The position numbers and the translations under genes are program-made. Shown one piece after another: positions 1 to 12,208 of a stretch of 64,000 nucleotides of DNA (position 1 is its first letter; every line of letters begins with the position of its first letter). The notes beneath the pieces were generated by a model that was given only the letters and a program-made list of their open reading frames with translations, did no database searches and had not been told where the DNA came from. The DNA is from Cricetomys ansorgei. Taxonomy: Eukaryota > Chordata > Mammalia > Rodentia > Nesomyidae. The DNA lies in contig JAMJFZ010001816.1 of NCBI GenBank assembly GCA_026225945.1, positions 9,141,001 through 9,205,000 of the forward strand. The letters are read 5' to 3'.

Positions 1-1100
1 GGCAATCAAGATTAAGTCTCCAAATAACAAAGGGGATGGTACCCCAAATGTCCATCAAACTAAGCATCCAATATCGACACTAGATTTAATAAAATTGAGT
101 TGTTGGCCAAAAGGGATTCATGAAAATGCCCAAACAGACCAGGCTGTTGCCAAGACACTAGGTTTCTTTCTACCAACAGCAAGACCCCATTGCTAGGACA
201 ACAGCTGCACAACTCATTAAACTTGGAGAGGGCAAGCTGGTGCCTACAGAGACTCTCATTCCCGTGATCTAGTGTCTATCATATAGAAAGGTACACTGCA
301 GGCTACCAAAACAGAAATGTAAACATCAATCCAACCACAAAACCTTTGATCTTTAATTGGTCTGGGTTGCAAAATATTCTGGGGCAATGTTGGCACAAGC
401 CTTGTGGAAGTAATCAATCAATGTATGATTTGACTTAAGCTCCACTCCGTAGGATGGACACTGCATGGGAGACAAAGAAACAGAAGTTAGTTAGCCCAGA
501 GACTTAGAGTAAAGTTAAATAGCACTAGTCTTAAAAAAAAACAATAAAATGGCTCCTAATGGTATTCTTCTATGCTCACTGATTGGTGCCTTATTCAGCC
601 ATCAGAGAGGTTTCCTCCTGCGGAAGATGGGAACAAATACAGATACCTACTCCCATATATCACACAGAGTAAGAGACCATGGAACACACACAAATGAGAT
701 GTCTCTATCAAATCCTTCCCCTCAGAGCTGAGGGAACCTTACAGACTAGGAGGTAGAGGGAATGGGAGAAACTGAAGGGATGGAGGACACCAGGAGAACA
801 AGGCCTTCTAAAAACACTAAGCAAAACTTATAAGAACTCACAGAGATTGAAGCAGAAAACACAGGGCCTACACAGGTCGGTAACAGTCCTCTGCAAATAT
901 TCTACACCTTTCAACTTAGTACTCTTATGGTAATTCTGAATGTGTGAACAGTTTGGTCTTTGATTCTTGTGCCTTCTCTTGTGGCTCTTTAATTTTTCTG
1001 CTGGCTTGCATAGTCCAACTTTGATATGATGGCTTGTTTTGTTTTATCTTATTATATTTTATTTTGTTATGTTTTATATAAGAATAAAAAAAGAATGGAA
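1..1100 (+). repeat. L1 (LINE-1) 3' UTR, cut by window edge
   Basis: The sequence follows the rodent L1 3' UTR in sense orientation. Recognisable parts are the block near 390-470 (GTTGGCACAAGCCTTGTGG), the CAATAAAATGGCTCCTAATG block near 541, and the T/A-rich end near 1030-1090 running into an AATAAA-containing A-rich tail. The element starts outside the window and no ORF2 coding remains. The short open frames here have no coding meaning. Subfamily not assigned. Confidence 0.8.
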
Positions 1101-1352
1101 GAATTGTGTCAAACTAAACCTGACAGTGATGGTGTACAAAATAATAAAAAATTAAAAGCTCTGCAACAATCCTTACTGAGACCTACCTCCTCAGATATTT
1201 TCAGTCACCTGATATAAGGATGATCAATGCATCTTTGGGTTTAAAATCTCCTCAGTTCCTTGTAACAGCATAGTCTTCTCTGCCTACATGCAGTCTGTTT
1301 TCAGATATTGTTGGTTGCTTTTGAGTCAGCTCCTCACACAAAAACAAATCCC

Positions 1353-1674
1353 TAGTTGTTAGTTGCTGTGGTGGCTCAGGATAGAAGACACAGAGGCATA
1401 ATCATAGATGCAAGCCCTGCCAGACCTCAGCAGAGGGAACCACAATCATAGCCAGTGCCATCCTGACAGTGAACCATGAGCATTTTGGTTCAGGTGTTTT
1501 TACTCTTTCAGAACTCCTCAGGTATTCTACTGATACCACGTGCAGATCGTTAGCAATTAAACAACCCCCACAGAAATCCAACAACTACAAACAATATAGA
1601 ACACCCTAGATAGCCCTTCACCCAACAGTGCATAAAATAATTTCAAACATAACTAAAAATATGTTTCCCCAACA
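1353..1674 (-). mobile_element. Solo LTR, family 2 (ERVK-type)
   Basis: Read on the minus strand this is a 322-bp LTR starting TGTTGGGGAAA. It aligns along its length with the two LTRs of the provirus at 35088-37124. It is flanked by a perfect 6-bp direct repeat AATCCC at 1347-1352 and 1675-1680, as expected for class II (ERVK) integration. No internal sequence remains, so it is a recombination-derived solo LTR. The 3' terminal bases have drifted from CA. Confidence 0.88.
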
Positions 1675-1680
1675 AATCCC

Positions 1681-3625
1681 TTTACATCATGATGATCCAA
1701 AGTGTATAGACTATCAATTACCTAACAAATGGGACAATTCCAGCAAACATATATCCTGTAAAGAGGAAGGAGGGATACATGGTATTTAAGAAATGTAATA
1801 ACAATTTACTGATGAAAAACGTTAAAGAACTTCAGTCTGAGAAAAAAGAATCAGATGTTAACCATGGGACTAAAATTCAATAGCACATCTGTAAGATGTT
1901 TTCATAGTTATTTGTTAGTCATAACAGAAATTAGAATGCAAGAATATGGTTAAACAGCAGTAGATATAAGTTTAAGTTTAGACTGTTTGTCTTGTGTTAT
2001 AAAATTTCCCAACATAATCCACTTGAACACGGATCTACAGATATGAAATTATATATATATATGTATATATGAAATGTAATTCTCAGATGATTTAAGATGT
2101 AACTATAAATATTATTATTGCAATAGGTAAGACTATTTTCTCTTGTGTCTATTTTTTAAGTAAAAGTATATGTTTCATAGATATATTTATGAATGAAATC
2201 ATATTAAGATAATATCCTTCTGAACCGAAGCAGTGTGGTGAAGTTCAATAGCATACATATAAGGGTCTTATCATTTAAAAGTTCTTAATTTAAGCACATA
2301 TAAATTTATAAAATGTACTTTTCACACTTAATATTTCATTTCTGATTTCTCACTTAAACTTCAAAATTCAGTTATCATGTAGGCATCATTAAATATGATG
2401 GATTATAATTATCTGGGGAACTGAGACAACATATAACACATCCTTCAGAAAGGGACGGAAATTGGATTAGCTAAATTTAAGTAATATCAATATTACTTGC
2501 AAAAAAAAGAGTAGGTAGTTTCCAGAGAAAATTAAAAATATAATTCCCCTTCTAAAATCCCTCTTGTTCTAGAACATCATAAATAGATAACAATAAAACA
2601 AATCTTTTTGTGGATACTTACTGTACTGATGTGCACACAGAACAAGAATCGGTTTAGTTGGTTTGTCATAACCATGACATTCTGATGCTGGACAGTTTGG
2701 AGGAAAATGAATTGATTGGAAGAAAAAGGAATCTTTTTTAGAGTAAGTAAGAAATGCAGTGAGGGAAGTGAGTCCTTTCAAAAGGGATCAACAGAGAATT
2801 TATCTTAATTCCACGCTAATGCTATTAAAAGTACAGTAGAGATAAAAAGCAGCATCCACATCACTTGAGAGTACAATTTTCATCTACTTCCTGAACCGGA
2901 AACCAGCATTTGTATTTTAAACAAATCCCTGGTGCTTGTGTGTGTGTGCGAGAGAGAGAGAGAGAGAGGGAGAAAGAGTTTGTGATGGAAGGACAGTAAT
3001 AAATTTCTGGATATCTGGTAATCTCCTTTTCCACGTCTCAAAGGAGTAGGATAGAAAAGGTGATCACATTCTCTCTTAATTCTATTTAAATTACTTAATT
3101 TATAGAGATGAGGCACAGAAAAGTATATACTGACCCTTAGAAATTGCAGCAAAAACTACTCCTTTCATGCCAATCTGGAGATTGCTACCAAAGCTAGTTT
3201 TTTCATGCCAACATGGACTGATTCCACAGAAGTTAATGTAAATTAATAACTTGGAGACAACTGAGCCATACATATGGAATAGACAGTAAAATTAAACTCA
3301 ATACATGAATTTAGGAAAATTTCAAAAATATGTACAATAATGAATATTAAAGAAATGTTATATGTTATACACATATGGATACATAAAAATGCATATATAT
3401 TTTTAGATAGGTATGGATATATATAATATAATACATATTATATTATATGTATAATAACTCTTATTTTATTTTAAAGGTTCTTTTATTTTTGTATGAATAT
3501 GTATGTAGAAGTTGGTGATTGTGCATTTGAGACTAGTTGCCTATGGAGTTCAGAATGAGGCATCAGAGCCTCTGAAACTGCAGTTATTTTTACTGGTAAT
3601 TATGAATTGTCCAATGTGGTTGCTA
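1681..3625. other. Unique AT-rich DNA
   Basis: No interspersed repeat or gene recognised. It holds a small AT tract near 2047-2070, a TG/GA simple repeat near 2937-2972, and AT-rich low-complexity sequence near 3360-3460. Short frames such as the one at 2880-3152 (minus) read through the simple repeat. Confidence 0.6.
2937..2972. repeat. TG/GA compound microsatellite
   Basis: Short alternating TG followed by about nine GA units, slightly imperfect at both ends. Confidence 0.85.
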
Positions 3626-3631
3626 AAACTG

Positions 3632-4577
3632 TATAGAGGAACAAGCCTGTGTGAAAGCTAAGTAGTATTTACATTCCAGGGTTCTATAAAAAGAAATCAC
3701 ATTCGGAGTCCTGTGTGGTCTGGAGGGAATGTAGAAAAAATGTTAAGAATGTTGGTATTCACCTTTAATCCCAGTATTCAGAAGCAGTGATGGTGCATGC
3801 CTTTCATCCCTAAGACAGAGAGTGTGGAAGCAGACACAGGAAGCAGAACTCAGAAAGAGTCAGTGTCACACAGGAAGTGACAACTATGCTGAGTCAGAAT
3901 GAAGGACAGGCAATGTGACAAATCAGAAGAAGAGTTAGCAGGGTGAATCAGAGTAAGGACATTTCCAAATCTCACTGTATAATATCAGGCTCTCAGTTCA
4001 GTGCAGATAATTATAGTCAGTCAGTTATAGCAGACAGTATAAAGTGAGCAGTTTGAATCTGGCAGATGAGGGATAAGACAAAGAGACAATGAAGGGGACT
4101 GACTGAGGAACAAAGAAGCTAACTGAGGCACTATAGAGCAATAAAAGCTCAGGGAGAGACACAGAAACATAGAGGAAGCTCAGCAGAAGTCAGTATCGAA
4201 TGGGAAGTGTGAGCCAGTTTGAAGCCAAACAGAGCAGTTCAGCCTGAGGTAGTCAGAGAGTCAGCCAGGATCTGCAAGAATCAGAAGAGTTAGGTCAGAA
4301 ACACTTAGCCAGCTCAGAAGTTAAGTTTGAGCCAGTAGCTTGGAGGAGAGTTTGGGCCAGAACAAGAGTGAGCTGGGTTGAACCAGAAGAGTCAGAGTTC
4401 AGAAGGAGCTAGTCTGAGTGGCTCAGTCATCAGCAGAGGCTTACATGTTCTAGATTGTACGAAGGCTGAAGCCTTTCAGTTCTAGGGTTAAGAGTAAATT
4501 TTGCGGGACTCCAGGCTAGAACTGATGATTTAATTAGACAAAGAATAAATGGCATTTGCCCTGAATCTATGTCTACA
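3632..4577 (+). mobile_element. Solo LTR, family 1 (B1-head LTR), copy A
   Basis: A 946-bp LTR starting TATAGAGG (other copies: TGTAGAGG) and ending TCTACA. Flanks are AAACTG (3626-3631) and AAATTG (4578-4583), a 6-bp TSD with one mismatch. In order it holds two B1-like modules (3740-3815), a TATA-like box in CAGTATAAAGTGAGC (~4034-4048), a long GTCAGAG-rich stretch (4150-4420) and an AAAGAATAAA polyadenylation signal near 4540. It is the longest copy seen. Class II assignment rests on TSD length. No internal sequence. Confidence 0.85.
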
Positions 4578-4583
4578 AAATTG

Positions 4584-5645
4584 TATTCAAGTCCTATTGA
4601 AGAGCAGTTTGTGTTCTTAAATATTGAGCAATTTTTAATTGGACTTTAAACCTATTCAAGAAGAAGGAAGCATTTCTGGTTAATGATAATCTAGCCAACT
4701 ACCTAGGGCTAGTGAAGTCATGGATCTTGGAGAAGTTACAATCACTGCTTTAGTAAAATAGCATAAGACCTAAATGCACACAATATCTGTTCCTATACTC
4801 AAAGATAAGTGTAGTTCTCACCCCTCTGTAAAAGAACATTCAATCTTTTAATCTGGCAGCATGACGGCTGTAGGGAAGAAAGAATGTTAGTACACACCTT
4901 TAATCCCAATTCAGAAGGATACGATGGTGCACATCTTTAAGTCTGAACACTCACAAGGGAGACAGAGTTTAGAGGGAGAAGTATAAAGTAGAGGCAGAGT
5001 TCACAACAGATGAATACCATTACAGAAAATCATAACCAATCAAAATTCAGAGTTTTGGAACCTAGTCACAAGAAGACATATCTCTAAATCAATACCCACA
5101 CCTAAAGATCAGGAAACTATAGAAATTGTAGCAGAAAGATTATAAGAGTCTGAGTATCAGGGAGTTTGCTGTAAGACTCTATCCTAATAATGCCAGAAGC
5201 TAAACCCATAATGTCTCACTAATATAACTGCCTAAATATGACATAAACAAGGGCAGCAACAGTAGACATGCTAAATTAAATACCAAGAAAACTCGTGAAG
5301 CTTCAACCCTAGACAAATAACTACAGGCAAGAAAGGAAGGCAGAATGGGAGGAAGAGTCTTTCCCAGAGAACAACGCACCAATTGGCTATCCAGTGCCAA
5401 TGGTCATCCCTGAAAATATTTGTGCAAGTAACAGCATTTAGTGGCAAAAGATTGTATTTATGTTTTGGGGGATATATTTTAGTGTGTAGGTATATACATA
5501 TATGCATATGACAATAATTAATAAAATATAGAGGACATGAATTTGAAAGAGAGCAAGGAAATGTATATTGAAAGGTTTGGAGGTGGGAAAGAGTGGGGAA
5601 AATTATATGATTATATTATAATCTCAATAAACAAAATAAATATTT
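4584..5645 (+). repeat. L1 3' UTR (Lx-like) with nested LTR fragment
   Basis: Sense-strand rodent L1 3' UTR. Recognisable blocks include the TAGCCAACTACCTAGG-like segment near 4691, AAATCATAACCAATCAAAAT near 5026, AGGGAGTTTGCTGTAAGACT near 5159, CTACAGGCAAGAAAGGAAGG near 5322 and the 3' end TATAATCTCAATAAACAAAA near 5618. It is interrupted at about 4827-4998 by an LTR fragment. No coding capacity remains. Confidence 0.8.
4827..4998 (+). mobile_element. Truncated family-1 LTR nested in L1
   Basis: It starts TGTAAAAGAACATT and aligns with the first ~170 bp of the family-1 LTR, including TTTAATCTGGCAGC, the AGAAAGAATGTT segment and one or two B1-like modules (CACCTTTAATCCC). The L1 3' UTR resumes at TTCACAACAGATG. 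No TSD could be paired, so the 3' end was probably lost by deletion rather than inserted as is. The exact right edge is uncertain. Confidence 0.65.
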
Positions 5646-5726
5646 TTGAAAGTTCTGGGGGCTGGAACATAAAAATATTTAGTGGTGATCAGGGAATGGG
5701 AGAAAGATGAAAAATATTTAAGAATC

Positions 5727-6162
5727 TGTAGAGGAATAGTCCTATCTGAAAGCTAGGGTCAACATTCCAACGACTACATTCAGAGGACTTTATGGTTTGG
5801 ATGACATAGCTTTTATTCAGTATTCAGAAAGCAGTAGTAGCAAACATCTTTAATTCCAGTATTCAGAAGGCAATGGTGGCTCATGCCTTTAATCCTCAGA
5901 AGAAACAGTGGAAGCAGACACAAGAAGCAGAAGGAGTCAGTGTTTCACAGGAAGTAAGATGAGTCAGAGTGAATGGCAAAGTGACTAATCAGAGGAAGAG
6001 TTTGCAGAGTAAGGACTATATGAACCTTCCAGTTCAAGGATTAAGACTAGATTGTAAAACGGAGGAAACAATCCAGGTCTCCAGGGCTCCAGGCCAAGAA
6101 CTGGAAATTTAATTAGACAAAGAATAAACCATGTTTGCCCCAAATCCACATCTTTGGCTACA
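5727..6162 (+). mobile_element. Family-1 LTR, internally deleted, copy B
   Basis: It starts TGTAGAGGAATAG, carries B1-like modules at ~5842-5900, and ends with an AGAATAAACC polyadenylation signal and GGCTACA. At 436 bp it lacks most of the GTCAG-rich stretch and the TATA region present in the 946-bp copy. Flanks AGAATC and AGATTT match at 4 of 6 positions, compatible with an eroded 6-bp TSD but not proof of one. Confidence 0.78.
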
Positions 6163-8136
6163 AGATTTCGCCTTGAATTGTTTATGTACCCTTGGGCAAT
6201 TACCTACCACTTTTTTCCAGTTTCAAAAATCTAAGAAACTCCTTAAAATAAACTCCAATAAACTACACTCTTCGGAATACCTAAATAACAAATTCAAGCT
6301 ATTTCATTTTTAGAGCACTTTGGATAAACAAGCAAGACAGAGTGGAAAGCATAGAAAGGTCCTGCAGTTCTTCAGTTTGGTACATGCACACTATCAACAC
6401 CCTCCATATGTGGTGATTTTACAATAACTGATTGATCGGCATTGTTGGATCACTGCTGCTCACAATCCATTCTGTTTATCAGTGCTCAGTCTTGTCATTG
6501 TCGATTCTGTCAATTTGATCAATGTCTCATAGCGTTACTGGTCATCTTAGTACTGTCGATAATATTTTCACGCTGCTAAGACCCTCATTATGTTGCCTTA
6601 TGCTTAACCCCTTGCCATTACTAAAACACTCACTGGTTTAGTGATTTGGCCACACTGGGTGTTACATCCTGTCATTTTTACAGGTTTACTTTTATCACTC
6701 AGTTCCACAGATACGTAAGTTGGTTTTTTTTTTTTCATGACTAGCTACTTTATTACTTAATTCTGAATTATAGTTTCTCAGATTATACCACTCTTTATTT
6801 GTCCCTTCTTTAGTGAAGCATATAGGTTGCTCCCAAACATCCATGTTCAGGTTTTCAGTACACTTGGCCAAGAGATATAACTACTGACTCATAAATTAAC
6901 AATGTTTAATTTTGCTGAAAAAGGCACAGTTAATCTGTCTTCAAACACGCATGGAGAGTTTGTATTCCAACATCAATTTTGTGTCCTACATCAGCATCAG
7001 AACTCAGCATTTTCAATAGTCTAGCTTTTGGTTTTTCTAATACATGTGCAGAATGTTATATTACATTACAGTTTTATACTGAGATTTTCTAAAACATTTG
7101 TTGTGTATCTTTATATATGTTTATTTTCAAAACAAAACAAATTCAAAAGGAAAACAAAGGAAACTAACACAAACCAGTAACAGCAACAGATAATTAAGAA
7201 TGTAAGATAATTATAGGAATAGTAGGATTCTGACTGCCTAAAGAAATAGAAAGTGAATCAGTTTGCATATTTCCCATGTTGAAACCATGTGATGGTATCA
7301 TCATCAATAATAGACTTGCTAATCTGTCCCTATGGTATTCTGTCCCTATACTATTAAAGAAGGAAAAATATGAATTCATTCACTGAGGTTGTAGTTCCTG
7401 CTTAATCACTATACTTTTATATCAAATTATGAGCACACATTATAATATACTAAGAAGAATCCACTGAAATCAAACATTCACAACATGTCAAGCATTTTGC
7501 AAATAATGTGAGAAGCAACATGCTCATTTACTTCTTCAGAAATGCTAATTAATCATGAATGGAGCTGCAGAGGCCTTATCTGAGAGCCAGCTTACTTACA
7601 GCAAAGGATTTTTGTGTTAGGAAAAATGGCATTGTTCCAAAAAGAAATCTTTCATATGAGTATTAAAGGAAAAAAAGAAACACAGCAAACTTCAATCTTA
7701 ATTGGAAATATCACAAAGAAACTTTGAAACCCAGAGGAAGGAAACAAAGCAAGAGACTAGAAATGATAAAAAAAAAAGATATTTTCAAAACAGATTCCCT
7801 CAGGAAATAGGTAGAAATTACAGTCTTACTTGAAAGAAACCACACTGGAGTTTCTAATTTACATCTGACAATAATATTTCCTGATCATATATATATATAT
7901 AAATTTAACAAGGGTTTAAATTTCATCCTGTGCTAATAAAAGCAAAGAATCTGTGCCCAGAAAGCAAACACTGTGTATTGCTGCTTCATTTTAAAGTTTT
8001 TAAGAAAAAGAATATTGCACAGGAATCTTGTTTTTTCTTTTTTACATGAAGAATAAAATTATTAAATTCAATTATTATAGAACAAAATGTACATTGTCAC
8101 ACATTAGTAATACTTATCACTATACTTTTTTTATTT
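6163..8136. other. Unique DNA with a possible ancient L1 fragment
   Basis: Mostly unrecognised AT-rich sequence with a T-run near 6724 and AT microsatellite near 7889-7904. Around 6790-7060 the order of short matches (TAGGTTGCTCCCAAACATCC, then a TACCCAGAA-like and a CATTCCCACCA-like region) suggests a very old minus-strand L1 3' fragment. That call is weak. Confidence 0.4.
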
Positions 8137-10320
8137 ATTATTTTATTTTGTTGTATATAGGAGAGGTACAGCTTCTTATTATTTTATTTTTAGTGTTTTC
8201 CAGTTGAACGAGAATTGCATCACTTCTGCCCTCCTTTCCTTCCTCAAAATCCTCCCATAATGCACTCAAGTTGATAGGTTCATTTTTAAAAATTATTATT
8301 GTCACATATATGTGTAGGTCTGTGTATATATTCAAACATATGTAAATTGAATCTGCTGAGTCCATTTTTGCTGATGGTATGTATATGACCACTATTTATT
8401 TGGCAACGAATAAGGAAGTTCATTTCTGGGAGAAGATAATTCTCTTTCTCCCATCAGTCATTAGTTGCCTTCAGTTCTTTTTTTAGGGGTGAAACCCTGA
8501 AAATTTTTCCCCTTCCACATTAACATGTTCATTGTTACTGTCATTTGTCTTGTCTTACTAATGTAAGCATTTCTAGGAAAGACTGTTTCTCAGCCAACAT
8601 CCTGGTGTTCTATCCCTTATACTTTCATTCCCCTCTTCTGTGATGTGTTCTAAGCCATAGAGTCAAAAGTTCTGAGGTAGATGTACCCGTTGATGCTAGG
8701 CTCTCCACGATCTGTTACTCTCTACATTATGTTCAGTTGTTGTTTTCTGTGATGCTATCTATTTGCTATAAAGAGAAACTTATTTTATGAGGGGTGGTAG
8801 TTACACTGTATCTAAGGATTTGAAGCTAAGAATTTGAACTGCAGAGGAGAGAGAACAAATGGCATTTTGTTTTTCTGGGTATGGTTTACCTCAATCAATA
8901 TAATTTTTTTCTAAGTCCTATCCATTTAACTGCAACTTTCATGATTTTCATTTTTTTGGGAGTTTTTTTGTTTTTTTTTTTTTACAGTGAAATACTATTC
9001 TACTTTGTACATGTTCCACATTTTCATTATCCATTCATTGGTTGAAGAATAAGTAGGTTGTTTCTATTTCCTGGCTATTGAGAATAGGTTAGAAATCTGA
9101 AGGTTGCTGATCTGCGGAGTAGGGTGTCACATTCTTTGGTTGTAGGCCAAATAATAGTATGGTTGGGTCATATGGAAGATTTATTTTCAGTTTAGTTTTT
9201 TGTTTGTTTTGTTTCTATTTGTTTGTTTGTTTGAGGATTTTTCATACTGATTTCCAGAGTGGATGTACCAATTTGCATTCCAGCACCTGTAAGTAAAGAT
9301 TCTTGTTTCTAGATAACATCACTAGCATTTCTTGTCAAGCCTTTATTAATTATAGTCATCTTTCTACATGTTGATTCATCAGATGTTGTTGTGCAGGTGG
9401 ATTCACCAGATGTCACCGTTGGTTCAGGGCAAAGAACAGTTTATTCTTTGTCTAATTAAATCATTGAATCTATCCTGGAGCCCTGAAGCCCTAGGGCATT
9501 TCAGGCTCTTTGCAATCTACACTTAATACTTGAACTGGAAAGCTTCACACTTTGTATAATCTAAAGCATTTAAACTGCTACCCCAGACTCTGAAGGCTTC
9601 AGTCTTAGCCTCAGAGACTCAGAGACTCACTGCTGACTGAACCACTTTGAATGGCTCCTTCTGAACTCTGACTCTTCTGGTTCAACTCACTCTTCCTGTC
9701 TGATGCTAACTTCTTCTGCCAAGCTCTGCTGTTTCTCTCCCTAAACTCTCACTGCAACTGACTCTTCATCCAACTTTTTAACTCATCTTCTTACTAGCTG
9801 CTTCAATTGACTCCTGTAACTCCTATGTAACTCTTCTTAAATGAGCAGAGAGTCCATCTTTTCTCATGAGAGTTGGGCATGTCCTTATTCTGCTAACTAT
9901 TCCTCTGATTAGTCACTTTGTCTGCCATTTACTCTGGCTCGCCTTAGACATCACTTCCTCTGAGACACCGACTTCTTCTGAGTTCTGCTTCTTGTGTCTG
10001 CTTCTACTGTTTTTTCTAGGGATTAAAGGCATGGACCATCACTGCCTTCTGAATATTGGGATTAAAGGTATTTATTAGCACTGCTTTTTGAATACTGGTT
10101 TAAAGGTGTGTCTACATTCCATCCAGACCACACAGGCCTCTGAATGTACCCCCTGAAATGTAGACCTTAGTTGTCACACAGGACTACTTCTCTACACTTG
10201 CTGACAAGAGTAAAAAGAAATTTCAAATTGATTTTAAGTTGTATTTCTCTAATTGCTAAGCATATGTACACTTTTTAGGAACAACTCTTAAATAACCACT
10301 TCTGTGTTATAATAAGTGTA
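8137..10320 (-). repeat. L1 3' end (minus strand), split by an LTR
   Basis: Antisense rodent L1. The 3' UTR occupies 8137-8880 (for example TCCCATCAGTCATTAGTTGCC near 8449) and the ORF2/3' region 8880-9359 (GGTATGGTTTACCTC near 8879, then CATTATCCATTCATTGGTTG and GATTTCCAGAGTGG). The alignment resumes after the LTR at 10197 (CTGACAAGAGTAAAAAG, then TTGTATTTCTCTAATTGC) and fades near 10320. The order and orientation of the two halves show one L1 interrupted by a later insertion. No intact reading frame. Confidence 0.8.
9366..10196 (-). mobile_element. Family-1 LTR inserted in L1, copy C
   Basis: On the minus strand it begins TGTAGAGAAGTAG and carries two or three B1-like modules (10010-10110, seen as GGGATTAAAGG on the plus strand), the GTCAG-rich part, and an AAAGAATAAAC signal near 9440. 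Its 3' end extends beyond the usual CTACA by ~45 bp with two ACATCTG units. CTTTCT (9360-9365) and CTTGCT (10197-10202) could be a 6-bp TSD with one mismatch. The open frame at 9866-10078 is incidental. Confidence 0.82.
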
Positions 10321-10624
10321 ATCAAACATCAAGTATGAAATAAATGTTTGCTGTCATCTAGGCAAATAAAAAGTTACGATTACTTACTGAGGGAGAAATA
10401 CTAGTGGTTGGGCAGATTTTAAGTCATGAGAATGGTTTATTTTCATGTTTTTGAGAATTCATCAAGTTCAGGTATTTCAATGTATCTTTGAGAAAATGGA
10501 AACTATGAAAGGATGTCCTTGTATATGTTTGTATTTGAATGGTTCCACAGAAGTCACACTTGGCTACTAGAGTATCATTAGTCCTGTTTTATCACCTAAT
10601 GTTTATTCCTAGTAGTATTTTGAG
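10321..10624. other. Unique DNA, nothing recognised
   Basis: AT-rich sequence between an L1 and a rodent repeat. No repeat, gene or motif array recognised. Confidence 0.5.
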
Positions 10625-10815
10625 ATTCTTGTTTCTGTTAATTACGAGATATCAGACATCAGAAAATTAGGAAGTATTTGTTTTGGCTCACAGTTTGAAG
10701 GTCCAGGTCTCATGATAGAGAAGGCACAGCAGCAGGAGCATGAGGCAGCTGGTCACATTGCATCCACAGTCAGGAAGCAGAGAACGAATAATGTTGGTGC
10801 TCAGCTCACTTTTTC

Positions 10816-10896
<81 letters not shown>

Positions 10897-10961
10897 TTCC
10901 TTCCTTTCTTGCTTCCTTTCATCTTTCTTTCCTCTTTCTTTCTTTCTTCCTTCCTTCCTTC

Positions 10962-11032
<71 letters not shown>

Positions 11033-11220
11033 TCCTTCTTTCTTTCTTTCCTTCTTCAGATCAGAAACCTGGCCTATGGAATGCTGTCACTCATATATAG
11101 GGTGAGTCTACACACCTCAGCTAACCTAAACTAGGGGCTTCCTGACAGATAGTCCCAATGGTTTGTTTTCATGGTGATTCTAAATCTGAACCAACTGATA
11201 ATAATAATTGACTGTCAGAT
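10625..11220 (-). repeat. Rodent interspersed repeat carrying a TTTC array
   Basis: The flanks match an abundant rodent repeat. Left arm: CAGCAGCAGGAGCATGAGGC, the segment GGTCACATTGCATCC, and GGTGCTCAGCTCAC. Right arm: CCTATGGAATGCTGTCAC, then GGTGAGTCTACACACCTCAG. The CTTTTTATTC-like stretch expected between the arms is replaced by a long TTTC array. Strand is set by analogy with related copies that end in an AATAAA-like segment. Family name not assigned (URR1-like is a guess). Confidence 0.65.
10811..11056 (+). repeat. (TTTC)n microsatellite, ~245 bp
   Basis: A near-perfect TTTC tetranucleotide array with short interruptions (TTCC runs near 10892-10915 and 10947-10963, and a CTTTCATC break near 10915). 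All plus-strand frames stay open and encode FLSFFLSF-type repeats, which explains the longest frames in the window. These are not genes. Confidence 0.97.
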
Positions 11221-11387
11221 TGTTGAAAACACTAACGTTTCCTTTTTGAAATATCTCTGCATGTTCCAATATACTGAGTATGTAGGAAACCATACTCCTA
11301 TTTGAGTTATTATATGAGTATACAAAGCTATCCTATTGGCTCTCTTTGTCCTTTCTACCGGTGCCTTTTTATTCTTCTTTGCTTTTT

Positions 11388-12208
11388 GTCACTCAGGTGT
11401 GTTGGGTGCCAGATGTACGTGTAGATGTGAGCTTTGGTTTTATTATATATTATTCTCATAAATTCAGGAAAGAAGATAGTTTATTCTTTGTTAATTCAAT
11501 TTCCAATCCTAGAGAGAATCACCCTCTGTACAAACTAATGTTAAGCTTAGACCTAGAAGACTTCAGCCTCCATACAATATAATCTGGAAACTTAAACCTA
11601 GAATGTTTCAGCCTCTGAGACATACTACTATTGAGCTCACTCTGATTATCTGTCTTCTGAACTATCTCCTTTTACTCTGATCTGTACTGTGGACCCTAAA
11701 ATGTAAATCATAAGCCATCTTCTTCTGACTGTGCTTTCTTTCTGCTTATTCTGGACTGACTCTGATTTTCTCAGCTTCTCCTGTCTGAACTGAACTATCT
11801 ATGAGCTTACTGTACTCAAACTGCCTGACTAAACTCTTTGCTTCTCCTCTCAGCTTCTTGTCTGCTTCAACTTTACTTCTGTCTTGCTTTCTTCTTTGAT
11901 ATCTGCCTCTACTCTTTGAGCTTTCTGCTTCTTGTCTCTCTACTGAGTGTTCCTTTTATATCCTGAGGGTTGGGATTAAGGGCTTGTGCTACCACATCCT
12001 TCTGAGTTAGGATTAAAGGCCCATGGTACAACTGCCTCCTGACTTGGGACTAAAGGCATTTGCTACATTGCCTTCAGATACACAGTCTTACAGGATTAAT
12101 CTGACAAACATTCTTTCTATATCCCAGGTGGATCACACAGGCCTCTGAAGGTGATACCTTGCTAGAGCAGCCCTGCTGCTGGATTAAAAAAGTAAATGTG
12201 ACTCTACA
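11388..12208 (-). mobile_element. Family-1 LTR, copy D
   Basis: On the minus strand it starts TGTAGAGTCACATTTAC, then a TTTAATCCAGCAGC segment, CAGAGGCCTGTGTGATCC and AGAAAGAATGTTTGTC, followed by B1-like modules (seen as GGATTAAAGGC near 12010). The polyadenylation signal lies near 11481 (TTTATTC on plus). The 3' tail past CCAAAGCTC carries ACATCTGGCA, as in copies C and F. ATTTTT at 12209 and CTTTTT at 11382 could be a TSD, but T-runs make this weak. The left edge is uncertain. Confidence 0.75.

Noticed and set aside
5721..6168. AGAATC/AGATTT as a firm TSD for the LTR at 5727
   Set aside because: Only 4 of 6 bases match; reported as compatible, not proven.
10712..11134. 140-codon frame of FLSFF repeats, longest in the window
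   Set aside because: It is the translation of the TTTC microsatellite; overlapping frames give the same repeat. No gene features.
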